From: Oscillospiraceae bacterium | GTDB taxonomy: Bacteria; Bacillota; Clostridia; Oscillospirales; CAG-272 | Assembly: GCA_015065385.1 (NCBI GenBank) | Contig: SVQK01000026.1 | Coordinates: 1 to 49,590 of the forward strand | Direction of reading: 5' to 3' | DNA: 49,590 nt | Shown here: one piece after another, positions 1-8,402 of the stretch | How the letters are laid out: every line of letters begins with the position of its first letter | How positions within the stretch are numbered: the stretch's first letter is position 1 | Notes under the pieces: generated by a model | The model's input: the letters and a program-made list of their open reading frames with translations, nothing else | The model's database searches: none | Told to the model about the DNA's origin: nothing | Position numbers and translations under genes: made by a program

Positions 1-102
1 ACGAAGAAGGAGGGCGGTCACGTTCAGGCAGCCATGAGCTAAACAATCTCCACGGTCCATTCCAGCGAGGCGTTCGCAAAATACGCGAAGGAGCTCGAGG
101 GC
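1..102 (+). other. Upstream in-frame part of the carboxyltransferase gene, with an internal TAA
   Basis: The frame of the gene at 103-1005 stays family-like back to base 1. It reads TKKEGGHVQAAMS, then TAA at 40-42, then TISTVHSSEAFAKYAKELEG. In related oxaloacetate decarboxylase alpha and transcarboxylase 5S proteins the motif is AAMSYTIS, so the stop sits where a Tyr codon (TAC or TAT) is expected. One third-position change explains it. The N-terminal half of the gene lies off the left edge. Confidence 0.75.
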
Positions 103-1005
103 ATGGGCGCGGACTCGATTTGCATCAAGGACATGTCCGGCCTTCTGACGCCCTACACGGCTTATGACCTCGTGAAGACCCTCAAGGAGAGCGTGAAGAT
201 CCCGATCCAGCTCCATACCCATTACACCACGGGCCTCGCTTCCATGACCATTCTCAAGGCGGTGGAAGCCGGCGTGGATATCGTGGACACCGCGATCTCC
301 CCCATGGCGATGGGAACGTCTCAGGCTCCCACCGAGGCCATCGTGGCGACGCTTCAGGGGACGGAGTACGACACTGGACTCGATCTGAAGCAGCTCGACA
401 AGATCTGCAAGTACTTCACGCCGCTGAGAGAGGAATATCTCAAATCCGGCCTGCTCGACCCGAAGGTTTTGAAGGTGGACGTGAACTGCCTTCTGTATCA
501 GGTTCCCGGCGGCATGCTGTCCAACATGGTCTCCCAGCTCAAGCAGATGGGCCAGAGCGACAAGCTGAACGAAGTGCTGGAAGAGATCCCGCGGGTCAGA
601 GAGGACGCCGGGTATCCGCCCCTCGTCACCCCGACCTCCCAGATCGTCGGCAATCAGGCGGTGCTGAACGTCATCATGGGCGAGCGGTACAAGAACGTCT
701 CCAAGGAATTCAAGGGCATCGTGCGCGGCGAGTACGGCAGAACGCCCGCTCCGATCAAGCCGGAATTCGTAAAGAAGATCCTCGGCAATGAAAAGCCCAT
801 CACCCACCGCCCGGCGGACGACCTGAAACCGGAGCTCGACGAACTGCGAGAGAAGGTCAAGCCGTGGGAGGAGCAGGAGGAGGACGTTCTGTCCTACGCG
901 CTCTTCGAACAGGTGGCGACGAAGTTCTTCGAATACCGCAAGGCAAAGAAGTACGGGCTCGACGCGGACAACGGCGACGCCAAGCTGGGCGTTCACTCCG
1001 TCTGA
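103..1005 (+). CDS. Biotin-dependent carboxyltransferase subunit (oxaloacetate decarboxylase alpha / pyruvate carboxylase B / transcarboxylase 5S type), C-terminal part
   Basis: This is the C-terminal part of a TIM-barrel carboxyltransferase that moves carboxyl groups between biotin and pyruvate or oxaloacetate. Visible landmarks are SICIKDM, whose Lys (residue 9 from Met103) is the carbamylated metal ligand in the family, and the HTH metal-binding pair in LHTHYTTG. The conserved PYC/OADA region follows (QVPGGMLSNM, PTSQIVGNQAV, GRTPAPI). The protein ends at KLGVHSV with no biotinyl AMKM motif, so the biotin carrier must be a separate protein, as in multi-subunit enzymes. Met103 is only the first ATG after the in-frame TAA at 40-42 and is probably not the native start. 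A fragment starting here would lack most of the barrel and be inactive. The next gene follows after 16 bases. Confidence 0.85.
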   Translation: MGADSICIKDMSGLLTPYTAYDLVKTLKESVKIPIQLHTHYTTGLASMTILKAVEAGVDIVDTAISPMAMGTSQAPTEAIVATLQGTEYDTGLDLKQLDKICKYFTPLREEYLKSGLLDPKVLKVDVNCLLYQVPGGMLSNMVSQLKQMGQSDKLNEVLEEIPRVREDAGYPPLVTPTSQIVGNQAVLNVIMGERYKNVSKEFKGIVRGEYGRTPAPIKPEFVKKILGNEKPITHRPADDLKPELDELREKVKPWEEQEEDVLSYALFEQVATKFFEYRKAKKYGLDADNGDAKLGVHSV

Positions 1006-1021
1006 CGAAGGGGAAAACAAT

Positions 1022-1657
1022 ATGATCGTGATCTGTGACCGGAACGATTCGGCGCGGGCGCGGTCTCTCAGGGAGCGGATCCTGTCCGGCGGCACCCCCG
1101 CTGCGGTGTCCGCTCCTTTTTCCGTCAAGGATCTATTGCCCGCGGCGGGGATCGTCGTTTGGCAGGAGTCCTTCGACGAGCTGAGGCACACGCCCTGCGA
1201 CAAGGTGTTCGCCGCGGTGATCGGGGATGGATTCGTCAACACCGCCCTGAACGCAGCCCGCACAGACGACGAGACCGCCGCGCTCGCCCTGCTCCGAAGG
1301 AAGATCCCGGACGCGCTCGGCATGCCCGAAAACGGTACGGCTCCGTTCGGGTTCTACCTGACGCCGCGGCTGTTCTTTGCAGAGGGATTCGCCGAATGGC
1401 GCGGGAGGATCATCCCTCTGACGGCGACGGAGCGGCGGATTTTGCTCTACCTGACATCCTGCGCGCGTACGGTGCCTGCGTCCTCTGCAAAAATCGCCCG
1501 GTTCTGCTCTCCGGACGACCGGATCGGCAGGGCGGGGGAGGACAACCGGATCGCGGCGCAGATCTGCGGGATCAACCGGAAATTCATGGATGCGGCGGGA
1601 GAGCGCGTCATCCGCGAGAAAAGGCGCGTCGGCTATTATGCGTCGGAACTTCTATGA
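1022..1657 (+). CDS. Winged-helix DNA-binding protein, OmpR/PhoB-like effector with degenerate N-terminal domain
   Basis: 211 residues. The C-terminal 80 or so (IPLTATERRILLYL through VIREKRRVGYYASELL) look like a winged-helix trans_reg_C domain: the LTATERRILLYL helix and the final R-x-GYY wing are typical. The N-terminal 125 residues begin MIVICDRN, like the first strand of a receiver domain, but I do not find the full set of phosphorylation residues, so this is probably a degenerate receiver. There is no histidine kinase next to it. It starts 16 bases after the carboxyltransferase gene and ends 8 bases before the methyltransferase, so the three are likely co-transcribed. Function as a transcription regulator is inferred from the fold only. 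Confidence 0.55.
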   Translation: MIVICDRNDSARARSLRERILSGGTPAAVSAPFSVKDLLPAAGIVVWQESFDELRHTPCDKVFAAVIGDGFVNTALNAARTDDETAALALLRRKIPDALGMPENGTAPFGFYLTPRLFFAEGFAEWRGRIIPLTATERRILLYLTSCARTVPASSAKIARFCSPDDRIGRAGEDNRIAAQICGINRKFMDAAGERVIREKRRVGYYASELL

Positions 1658-1665
1658 GGTAAAAA

Positions 1666-2295
1666 ATGGATCTGAAAACGCGTGCGGAGGAGATGAAGAC
1701 CTTCTTCGACAACAAAATCGACAGCTATGACGACGTACACGCGGCGTTTTCCGAGACGAAACGGATGCTCACGGACGGATTGGACGAGGGGACTGTCTCC
1801 GTGCTGGATCTCGGAGGAGGAACGGGACTTGAGCTGTTTCCCCTGTTCGCGCGGTTTCCGCGGGCGAGGGTCACGGTGGCGGACGTGTCCCCGAAGATGC
1901 TCGAGGTTCTCTTGAAAAGGCCGTTTGCCGACCGGGTCCGGGTGATCTGCGGGGATTTCTTCGAATGCGCGCTCGGCTCCGGATATGACGCCGTGATTTC
2001 GACCTCGGCCCTCCACCACTTCTGCCCGGAGGACAAACTCGTCCTCTATCGGAAGATCCGGGACTGCCTGAGGGAGGGCGGGCTGTTCCTCAACTCCGAC
2101 AAGGTGAGCGCGAACCGGGCGGCGGAGGAAGCAGACCTTGCCGATTACGCCGCCGATCCGCGCCGGTTCCCCCACATGGATACGCCCCTCGCTCCCTCCA
2201 CGGAGCTGCGCCTCTTGGAGGACGCCGGATTCCGGGAAATCTCCGTGAATCTCACCGACCGGGAAAACTACCGCTTCTTCTCCGCAAGGAAATAA
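1666..2295 (+). CDS. Class I SAM-dependent methyltransferase
   Basis: 209 residues with the Rossmann-type methyltransferase signature. Motif I is VLDLGGGTGLEL (about residues 46-57). An acidic end of strand 2 follows (VTVADVSPKML), then a motif II-like VRVICGDFFE, and a motif IV-like AVISTSALHHF as seen in small-molecule methyltransferases. LREGGLFLNSDKV is the post-motif segment. The substrate cannot be read from the sequence. Related proteins methylate small metabolites or cofactors. ATG follows the preceding gene by 8 bases with a short GAGGTAAAAA ribosome site. It is probably in an operon with the upstream winged-helix gene. Confidence 0.8.
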   Translation: MDLKTRAEEMKTFFDNKIDSYDDVHAAFSETKRMLTDGLDEGTVSVLDLGGGTGLELFPLFARFPRARVTVADVSPKMLEVLLKRPFADRVRVICGDFFECALGSGYDAVISTSALHHFCPEDKLVLYRKIRDCLREGGLFLNSDKVSANRAAEEADLADYAADPRRFPHMDTPLAPSTELRLLEDAGFREISVNLTDRENYRFFSARK

Positions 2296-2299
2296 AAAA

Positions 2300-2355
2300 C
2301 GTTCAGTCCGTCATCCTGCGCATGGCAGAGATTCGAGGGGCTGAACGCTGTTTTT
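2300..2355. terminator. Possible terminator between convergent genes
   Basis: CGTTCAG at 2300-2306 pairs with CTGAACG at 2341-2347, and TTTTT follows at 2351-2355. An A-rich run precedes it on the other side, so it could serve both converging genes. The loop is long (34 bases), which weakens the call. Confidence 0.35.
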
Positions 2356-2370
2356 CTTGTCGGGGCGGGA

Positions 2371-3249
2371 TCAGAAACGGATCCGGTCGATCAGTTCCAG
2401 ACGGCGGCGGGAGGAGCTGTAGGCGAGGTTGATATCCCCCTCGGCGTTGGCGGCGTTCTCCAGATCCCCCAGCACCTTGTACTGCATATAGTAGGGCAGG
2501 GAGGCGTCGAGGGACAGCTCTCTGAGTTTTTTGAGTCCTTCCCGCGGGCGTTCTCCGCGCAGGGCAAGCAGAGCCGCGATATGGCGCTCTCCGTGCTCCC
2601 CCTTTGTCAGCGGGAACTCCGCGCCGGATCCGTTCCTCACGCTCCGGAGGGCGAGGAAATAGACGGCGGCGGACGCTGGGATCATGGATCCGACGGAGGA
2701 GAGATCGCACAGGACGGGGGAGATCAGATCCGTGGCGGCGGAGGCAAAGAGATCCCGGGCGAAGGTCAGGGATTTCGAAAAGCCCTCCCCGCAGTAGACG
2801 CTCATTCCCGCAGCTTTTTCAGCCCGGTCGAGGAGCAGGTCGGCTTCTCTGAGCCGGTAGACGGACGCCTTTTCCTCCGCCGCCCGGAACGCGGACACCG
2901 CTTCGATCAGACAGAGCTCGTCGTCCGCCGCGGTCTCGGGAAGGTTGGCGCAGAGCGCGAGGACGGAGGTCCAGTCCCCCTCCGCATAGCGGGCTTTCAG
3001 CTCGTCGAGAACGGCGTATTTCAGAAATCCCCCGCTCTCCGGCCCGTCCGCGAAGAAGTATCCCACGGGAACCTCGAGCCGCTCCGCCAGATATTCGAGG
3101 GTCGAGACGGATGGGGAGGCGTTCCCGGACTCGATCAGGGAGAGCATGTTGCGGGTGATCCGGTCGCCGGAAAGCTCCTTCTGGGTCAGTCCCCGGCGTA
3201 GTCTCAGCTCTTTCAGCCGGACGCCGACGCCGGAATCCGGTCCGCTCAT
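2371..3249 (-). CDS. XRE-family helix-turn-helix regulator with C-terminal TPR-like region
   Basis: 292 residues. Residues 10-65 are a Cro/C1-type helix-turn-helix: VRLKELRLRRGLTQKELSG is the first half, and RITRNMLSLIESGNASPSVSTLEYLAERLEVPVGYFF carries the recognition helix and the conserved end. The remaining 220 residues are Ala/Leu-rich helices with repeated charged turns, like the tetratricopeptide repeats of Rgg/PlcR-type regulators that bind peptides. Its ATG overlaps the stop of the DivIVA-like gene in an ATGA arrangement (3246-3249), so the two are translationally coupled. A role in regulating division or envelope genes is only an inference from that coupling. Confidence 0.75.
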   Translation of the reverse strand: MSGPDSGVGVRLKELRLRRGLTQKELSGDRITRNMLSLIESGNASPSVSTLEYLAERLEVPVGYFFADGPESGGFLKYAVLDELKARYAEGDWTSVLALCANLPETAADDELCLIEAVSAFRAAEEKASVYRLREADLLLDRAEKAAGMSVYCGEGFSKSLTFARDLFASAATDLISPVLCDLSSVGSMIPASAAVYFLALRSVRNGSGAEFPLTKGEHGERHIAALLALRGERPREGLKKLRELSLDASLPYYMQYKVLGDLENAANAEGDINLAYSSSRRRLELIDRIRF

Positions 3250-4586
3250 TCCGGATCCCCGCCGTTCTCAGCCGCCTCTTCCGGAGCGGGAGCGGGGGGA
3301 ACGATGCCATATTTCTCGTCCATGGCGCGGAGCTTGCTCTCGATGCCCTCCTCCACGGTGTTCTGATAGTAGGTGATGAGCGCGTTCATGTCGTCCGAGC
3401 GGCCCGTCAGCTTAGTGAGCATGGTCTTGATCTCGTACTCCATGTCCGTGATGCAGGTGGACAGCTCCCGCACGCAGTTTTCCGCGCTGGCGTGCAGATC
3501 CGCGCTGACGGAGGAGAGCAGGGCGGCGGCGGTCTGGGAGAGGTGATCCCGGATGTATGCGGCCTCCTCCTCGGTTTCCGCGCGGACCTTCGCCACGGCG
3601 GCGTCGCAGTCCTCGCGCTTCTTCTCGCATTCCAGATCGACGTCGGAACGGATCCGATCGGCTTCGGCCCGGGCGTCGGAGAGCAGTTCGTCCGCGCTCC
3701 TGTTGGCGTTCAGAAGGATGTTCCCGAGCTGCCCGCTGATCTTGTCGTACATGTCGAGCTTATAGGCGGGACTGTTCTTGTCGTCGATGGATCCGCGGCT
3801 GGCGGCCAGCTTTTCGGCCAGTTCCCGGTTTTTCTGCTCTTCGAGCGCGGAGAGCTTTTCCGTCAGCTCCCGGTCCTTCTTCTCCCGGTATTCTCCGATT
3901 TCCCGTTCCTTCGAGGCTTTGAGGCTGTCGATCTCCCTGAGAACATAGGCTTTCAGCTCGGTGATCTCCCGATCCCGCTCGGCCAGACGCGCTTTCAGCT
4001 CTGCCGCGGCGTCCTCCCCTGCCGCATAGTCCCGGGCGATTCCTTCGAGGGATTCGATCCGCGCGGATTTGGTCTCGAGCTCGCCCCTGAGCGATTCGAG
4101 CTGTTCCCGCAGAGAGTCCGCCTCCGCCGCCTTTTCGCCGAGGTCGCCAAAGGAAGCGTTCAGCCGGTCGATCTCACCATCGCGCTCCTCCTTTTCCCGG
4201 CGGAGGGCGGAGAGGGAGGCGGCAAGGGATTCCGCGTTTTCGGTGAGGGCGGCGAGCTCCTCTGACTTCCCGGCGAGCGAGGCTTCCGCGGATTCAGCGC
4301 GGGACCGGAGGGATTCGGTTTCCTCGCGGAGCGCTGCCGCATAGGATTCGTGATTCCGGATTTCTTCTTCTTTTGCGGCGAGCGAGTCTTTCAGGGCGGC
4401 GAGCTCTTCCTTTTCGGAGGCAGCGTCCGCTTTGAGCTGTTCCGCCTCTGCCCGGAGCGCGTCCCGCTCAGCCGTCAGGGCTTCCGTCTCCGCGGCGTGT
4501 TTCAGATCGGTCTCCTTGATATAGGTGTTTACGTCGTCCCTGTTGTATCCGCCAAAGTGCGTGCGGAACCGTTTTGCGCCGTCCAT
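3246..4586 (-). CDS. DivIVA-like coiled-coil protein
   Basis: 446 residues. The start MDGAKRFRTHFGGYNRDDVNTYIKETD resembles the N-terminal DivIVA/GpsB domain, in which an aromatic-Gly-Tyr turn precedes a dimeric coil. About 300 residues of Glu/Lys/Ala/Leu-rich heptads follow, including a run of repeated LAEK-like turns, then a less charged tail that ends in a Pro-rich segment. DivIVA-family proteins scaffold division sites or cell poles in Gram-positive bacteria. This one is about twice the usual length because the coil is extended. A GGGAGGA ribosome site lies just before the ATG and a good promoter sits at 4619-4647. The downstream XRE gene overlaps its stop codon by 4 bases. Confidence 0.6.
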   Translation of the reverse strand: MDGAKRFRTHFGGYNRDDVNTYIKETDLKHAAETEALTAERDALRAEAEQLKADAASEKEELAALKDSLAAKEEEIRNHESYAAALREETESLRSRAESAEASLAGKSEELAALTENAESLAASLSALRREKEERDGEIDRLNASFGDLGEKAAEADSLREQLESLRGELETKSARIESLEGIARDYAAGEDAAAELKARLAERDREITELKAYVLREIDSLKASKEREIGEYREKKDRELTEKLSALEEQKNRELAEKLAASRGSIDDKNSPAYKLDMYDKISGQLGNILLNANRSADELLSDARAEADRIRSDVDLECEKKREDCDAAVAKVRAETEEEAAYIRDHLSQTAAALLSSVSADLHASAENCVRELSTCITDMEYEIKTMLTKLTGRSDDMNALITYYQNTVEEGIESKLRAMDEKYGIVPPAPAPEEAAENGGDPE

Positions 4587-4618
4587 GTCGTCCTCCCGGC
4601 CTGTTTTTGTTCGCCTTT

Positions 4619-4647
4619 ATTCTACCACAGTTTTTCCCGAAAATCAA
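4619..4647 (-). promoter_or_regulatory. Sigma-A-type promoter for the DivIVA-like gene
   Basis: Read on the reverse strand: -35 TTGATT (4642-4647), 17-base spacer, -10 TAGAAT (4619-4624), about 33 bases before the start codon. Confidence 0.6.
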
Positions 4648-4775
4648 CACCGCGCGACAGATTGCACGCCCCGGGTTAAAAAGAATTTACCGTCCCGCCG
4701 CCTACGTCTGCCCGCAGACGTACAGTTTTACGGCGGACATTTCGTGAATCCCTTGAAAAATGGCAAAGTTGGATA

Positions 4776-4804
4776 TAGACAAGGCGCGGTCTTTGTGCTA
4801 TAAT
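4776..4804 (+). promoter_or_regulatory. Sigma-A-type promoter for gltX
   Basis: -35 TAGACA (4776-4781), 17-base spacer, perfect -10 TATAAT (4799-4804). The start codon follows 41 bases later, so the leader is short and has no room for a T-box. Confidence 0.7.
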
Positions 4805-4845
4805 ACGCTTATCATGCGAATATCATACCTACAGGAGACCATCTT

Positions 4846-6531
4846 ATGGATTATCAGCTTCTTGCGGATCTTTTGTTCCCGGACGTGACCATGACGGTCG
4901 AGGAGGCGGAGGCGAAATATCCTCCCCGCAATCTCCCCGAAGGCGCGAAGGTCACCCGGTTCGCCCCCTCCCCCACCGGATTCGTCCATTTCGGCGGGAT
5001 GTATCAGGCCGTGGTGGACGAGCGTCTGGCCCATCAGTCCGGCGGCGTCTTTTTCCTCCGGATCGAGGACACGGACGGACAGCGCGAAGTGAACGGCGCG
5101 GTCGAAGCTCTTCTGAGCACCCTGAAAACCTACGGCGTCTCCTATGACGAGGGCGTGGCCTTCGACGAAAACGGAGAGCTTGTGGACGTGGGCGAATACG
5201 GCCCCTACAAGCAGAGCCAGCGCGCGGAGCTCTACCATGTCTTTGCCAAGAAGCTGGTGGCGGAAGGGAAGGCCTATCCCTGCTTCTCCACCGAGGAAGA
5301 GCTCGAGGAGATTCAGGCGGCGGACAAGAAGGCCGAAATCCAGAACACCGACTGGCACACGGCCGCCGCTGAGAAGAGAGCGCAGATGCTGAAAAACCGA
5401 GAGTTCACCATGGACGAGGTGAAGGCACATCTTGCGGCGGGCGATCCGTTTGTGCTCCGCATTTTGGCCGACGGGGATCCGGAGAAGAAAACGAAATTCA
5501 CCGATCTTGTGAAGGGCAGCCTCGAAGTGCCGGAGAACGACGAGGACTTCGTGCTGCTCAAATCCGACGGGATCCCGACCTATCATTTCGCACACGCCGT
5601 GGACGACCACCTGATGCGAACGACCCATGTGATCCGGGGCGAGGACTGGCTCCCCAGCCTGCCGAAGCACATTCAGCTCTTCCGGGATCTGGGCTTCAAG
5701 ATGCCGAAGTACCTGCACACGGCGCAGATTCTGAAAACCGACGAGAACGGCGGCAAGAAGAAGCTCTCCAAGCGGGACATGGGCGCGAAGATGGACGACT
5801 ACCGCCGCATGGGCTATGTGACCGAGGTGGTCTGGGAATACCTCCTGACCCTCCTTAACTCCAACTTCGAGGAGTGGCACATGCAGAATCCGGACAAGTC
5901 CGCGCTCGATTTCCCGTTCAACATCAAGAAGATGTCCGTCTCGGGCTGCCTCTTCGACTTTGACAAGCTGAACGACGTCTCGAAGAACGTGCTCTCAAAG
6001 ATGACGGCGGAGTCGATCTACGAAAAGACCCTCGACTGGGCGGAGGAATTCGATCCTGAATTCGCGGGACTTCTGAAAGCCTCCCCGGAGTACGCGAAAT
6101 CCATCTTCTCGATCGGGCGCGGCGGAAAGAAACCGCGCAAGGACTTCGCCACCCTCGCCGAGATCAGGCCCTTCGTCAGCTTCTTCTACGACAGCCTGTT
6201 CGAGCGGCAGGACACGATCCCGGAGAAATTCGACCGGAGCGACATCCGCGCAGTCTACGACGGATTCCTCGAAACCTTCGATCCGGCGGACGATATGAAC
6301 GCTTGGTTCTCCAAGATCCAGCAGATCGGGGAGGGACTCGGCTACACGCCCGATATGAAGGCGTACAAGGCGGATCCCGGCGCGTTCCGCGGAAACGTGG
6401 GCGACGTGTCCATGTTCCTCAGGATCGCGGTGACGGGGCGCGCCAATTCCCCGGACATGTACGCCGTGATGCAGATCCTCGGCGCGGACCGGGTCAGAGC
6501 AAGGATCGAAGAAGCGAAAGCCGCGCTGTGA
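4846..6531 (+). CDS. gltX: Glutamyl-tRNA synthetase
   Basis: Class I aminoacyl-tRNA synthetase charging tRNA-Glu with glutamate in the cytosol. The HIGH-type ATP site is in FAPSPTGFVHFGG (about residues 39-51), and the FLRIEDTD segment is typical of GluRS. DHLMRTTHVIRGEDW is the second catalytic signature and KKKLSKRD (near residue 305) is the KMSKS loop. At 561 residues it is longer than the common form of about 480. The C-terminal anticodon-binding half is divergent. It ends in a helical region rich in acidic residues. An AGGAGA ribosome site lies 7 bases before ATG 4846, with a consensus promoter upstream. It is followed 27 bases later by glnS, so Glu and Gln charging enzymes appear co-expressed. 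Confidence 0.95.
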   Translation: MDYQLLADLLFPDVTMTVEEAEAKYPPRNLPEGAKVTRFAPSPTGFVHFGGMYQAVVDERLAHQSGGVFFLRIEDTDGQREVNGAVEALLSTLKTYGVSYDEGVAFDENGELVDVGEYGPYKQSQRAELYHVFAKKLVAEGKAYPCFSTEEELEEIQAADKKAEIQNTDWHTAAAEKRAQMLKNREFTMDEVKAHLAAGDPFVLRILADGDPEKKTKFTDLVKGSLEVPENDEDFVLLKSDGIPTYHFAHAVDDHLMRTTHVIRGEDWLPSLPKHIQLFRDLGFKMPKYLHTAQILKTDENGGKKKLSKRDMGAKMDDYRRMGYVTEVVWEYLLTLLNSNFEEWHMQNPDKSALDFPFNIKKMSVSGCLFDFDKLNDVSKNVLSKMTAESIYEKTLDWAEEFDPEFAGLLKASPEYAKSIFSIGRGGKKPRKDFATLAEIRPFVSFFYDSLFERQDTIPEKFDRSDIRAVYDGFLETFDPADDMNAWFSKIQQIGEGLGYTPDMKAYKADPGAFRGNVGDVSMFLRIAVTGRANSPDMYAVMQILGADRVRARIEEAKAAL

Positions 6532-6558
6532 ACGCGGGTCAGAACGGAAGGAAAAGAC

Positions 6559-8199
6559 ATGGCAGAATCTAATTTCATTCATGATTTTATCGATGAGGAT
6601 CTGGCTTCGGGCAAGGCGTCGTGCGTTCACACCCGGTTTCCCCCGGAGCCGAACGGTTACCTCCACATCGGCCACTGCAAAGCGCTGGTCATCGATTTCG
6701 GAACCGCGCTGAAATACGGCGGACTCTGCAACCTGCGCATGGACGACACCAACCCCGCAAAGGAAGACACCGAGTTTGTGGACGCCATCAAAGAGGACAT
6801 TCATTGGCTCGGCTTCGACTGGGGCGACCGCTTCTATTACGGATCCGATTACTTTGAGAAGACCTACGAGCTTGCGGAGGAGCTGATCCGGAACGGGGAC
6901 GCCTACGTCTGCGAGCTGACGCCCGAGCAGTTCCGGGAATACCGCGGCGACCTCACCCATCCCGCCGTCTCCCCGTGGCGCGACAGACCGATCGAGGAGA
7001 GCATGGATCTGTTCCACCGGATGCGGGACGGAGAATTCCCAGAGGGCAAGTACACTCTCCGCGCGAAGATTGACCTTGCTTCCGGAAACTTCAACATGCG
7101 CGACCCCGTGCTGTACCGGATCCGGTATATCAAGCACCACAGACAGGGGACGAAATGGTGCGTCTTCCCGATGTACGACTTCGCCCATCCCATTCAGGAC
7201 GCGCTGGAGGGGATCACGTTCTCCCTCTGCTCCCTCGAGTACGAGGACCACAGACCGCTTTACAACTGGGTCATCGAGCACACCTCCGTTCCCTCGAAGC
7301 CCCGTCAGATCGAGTTCGCGCGGCTGAACATCACCCACACCGTGCTCTCCAAGCGGTATCTGCGGAATCTGGTCGAGACGGGCGTGGTGGACGGCTGGGA
7401 CGATCCCAGAATGCCCACGCTCTGCGGTCTGAGACGGAGAGGCTACACCCCGGAATCCGTGCTCGACTTCATCGGGCGCGTCGGCGTGTCCAAGGCCAAC
7501 AGCATGGTGAACATCGGCCTGCTCGAGCACTGCGTCAGAGAGGATCTGAACGCGAAGGCTCCCCGCCGGATCGCCGTTCTGAAGCCGATCAAGGTGATCG
7601 TGGACAACTATCCCGAAGGGAAGACCGAGTATTTCGATATGGTCAACAACCCGAACGATCCCGAGGCCGGAACGAGAAAGGTTCCCTTCACGAAGGAACT
7701 GTGGATCGACGCGGACGATTTCGCCGAAGTACCGCCTCCGAAGTTCTTCCGTCTGAAACCGGGCGGGGAAGTGCGGCTCATGTCCTCCTACATCGTGAAG
7801 TGCGGCGAGATCGTGAAGAACGAGGACGGCACGGTGAAGGAGATCCATGTTACGGCCGACCTCGAAACCGGAACCGGCGTCCCGACCGACCGGAAGGTCA
7901 AAGGCACGATCCACTGGCTCAGCGCGGACTATGCCAAGGATGCCGACGTGATCCTCTACGACCGCCTCTTCACCGAGGAAAACATGAACGACCTGCCCGA
8001 GGGAAAGACCTACGCGGATTATCTCAATCCCGAATCCGCGGTGAAGCTGTCCGGCGCGAAGGTGGAACCGGCCCTTGCGGAAGCGAAGCCCGGAGACAAG
8101 TTCCAGTTCGTGCGCACCGGGTATTTTGCCCTCGACACGAAAAATCCCGGCGTCTTCAACCGGGTGGTTTCGCTGAAAGACAGTTATAAACCCGAATAA
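6559..8199 (+). CDS. glnS: Glutaminyl-tRNA synthetase
   Basis: Class I synthetase that charges tRNA-Gln directly. PPEPNGYLHIGHCKAL (about residues 28-43) is the GlnRS form of the HIGH motif, and LSKRYL (near 265) is the KMSKS loop. CNLRMDDTNP is the family-specific stretch in the catalytic core. PRMPTLCGLRRRGYTPES is the GlnRS signature that separates it from GluRS. The C-terminal beta-barrels for anticodon binding follow, ending VSLKDSYKPE. 546 residues is normal for bacterial GlnRS. A GGAAGG ribosome site precedes the ATG. Many Firmicutes lack GlnRS and use the amidotransferase route, so its presence beside gltX marks the lineages that acquired it. A tRNA-Lys unit starts just after the stop. 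Confidence 0.95.
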   Translation: MAESNFIHDFIDEDLASGKASCVHTRFPPEPNGYLHIGHCKALVIDFGTALKYGGLCNLRMDDTNPAKEDTEFVDAIKEDIHWLGFDWGDRFYYGSDYFEKTYELAEELIRNGDAYVCELTPEQFREYRGDLTHPAVSPWRDRPIEESMDLFHRMRDGEFPEGKYTLRAKIDLASGNFNMRDPVLYRIRYIKHHRQGTKWCVFPMYDFAHPIQDALEGITFSLCSLEYEDHRPLYNWVIEHTSVPSKPRQIEFARLNITHTVLSKRYLRNLVETGVVDGWDDPRMPTLCGLRRRGYTPESVLDFIGRVGVSKANSMVNIGLLEHCVREDLNAKAPRRIAVLKPIKVIVDNYPEGKTEYFDMVNNPNDPEAGTRKVPFTKELWIDADDFAEVPPPKFFRLKPGGEVRLMSSYIVKCGEIVKNEDGTVKEIHVTADLETGTGVPTDRKVKGTIHWLSADYAKDADVILYDRLFTEENMNDLPEGKTYADYLNPESAVKLSGAKVEPALAEAKPGDKFQFVRTGYFALDTKNPGVFNRVVSLKDSYKPE

Positions 8200-8214
8200 A
8201 TTCATCCGAACCCC

Positions 8215-8243
8215 TTGACAAGAGCGCGAACCTGTGATATACT
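8215..8243 (+). promoter_or_regulatory. Promoter of the tRNA-Lys gene
   Basis: TTGACA (8215-8220), 17-base spacer, TATACT (8238-8243). It sits 15 bases after the glnS stop and 24 bases before the tRNA, so the tRNA is its own transcription unit. Confidence 0.85.
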
Positions 8244-8267
8244 GATAGGGCTGTCAGAAAGACAGAT

Positions 8268-8340
8268 GCCCCATTAGCTCAGCAGGTAGAGCACTTGACT
8301 TTTAATCAAGGTGTCCGGAGTTCGATTCTCCGATGGAGCA
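8268..8340 (+). tRNA. tRNA-Lys, anticodon UUU
   Basis: A complete 73-base cloverleaf can be folded. The acceptor arms are GCCCCAT (8268-8274) and ATGGAGC (8333-8339), with A at 8340 as discriminator. The D arm is GCTC/GAGC, and the anticodon stem CTTGA/TCAAG holds loop CTTTTAA (anticodon TTT, Lys). The T arm CGGAG/CTCCG has loop TTCGATT. CCA is not encoded. One oddity is a C-A mismatch at acceptor position 3:70 (8270 with 8337). A terminator follows directly. Confidence 0.95.
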
Positions 8341-8346
8341 GACGAG

Positions 8347-8376
8347 AAGCCGCCCTGAAAAACGGACGGCTTTTCT
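8347..8376 (+). terminator. Rho-independent terminator after tRNA-Lys
   Basis: AAGCCG (8347-8352) pairs with CGGCTT (8367-8372), extended inward by CC/GG around a bulged A, and TTTT then CTGTTT follows. Confidence 0.8.
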
Positions 8377-8402
8377 GTTTCTTACGAAATTGGGAGGCGC
8401 GT

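Noticed and set aside
4625..4845. T-box or other riboswitch ahead of gltX
   Set aside because: The transcribed leader is about 35 bases, too short for a T-box, and no T-box sequence is visible.
5995..8205. 736-residue reverse-strand open frame across gltX and glnS
   Set aside because: It is the mirror of high-GC coding sequence. No family-like sequence or ribosome site is present, while the forward genes are clear synthetases.
8295..8402. GrpB start inside the tRNA
   Set aside because: The frame is open there, but the DNA is the tRNA gene and its terminator, and ATG 8403 has a ribosome site.
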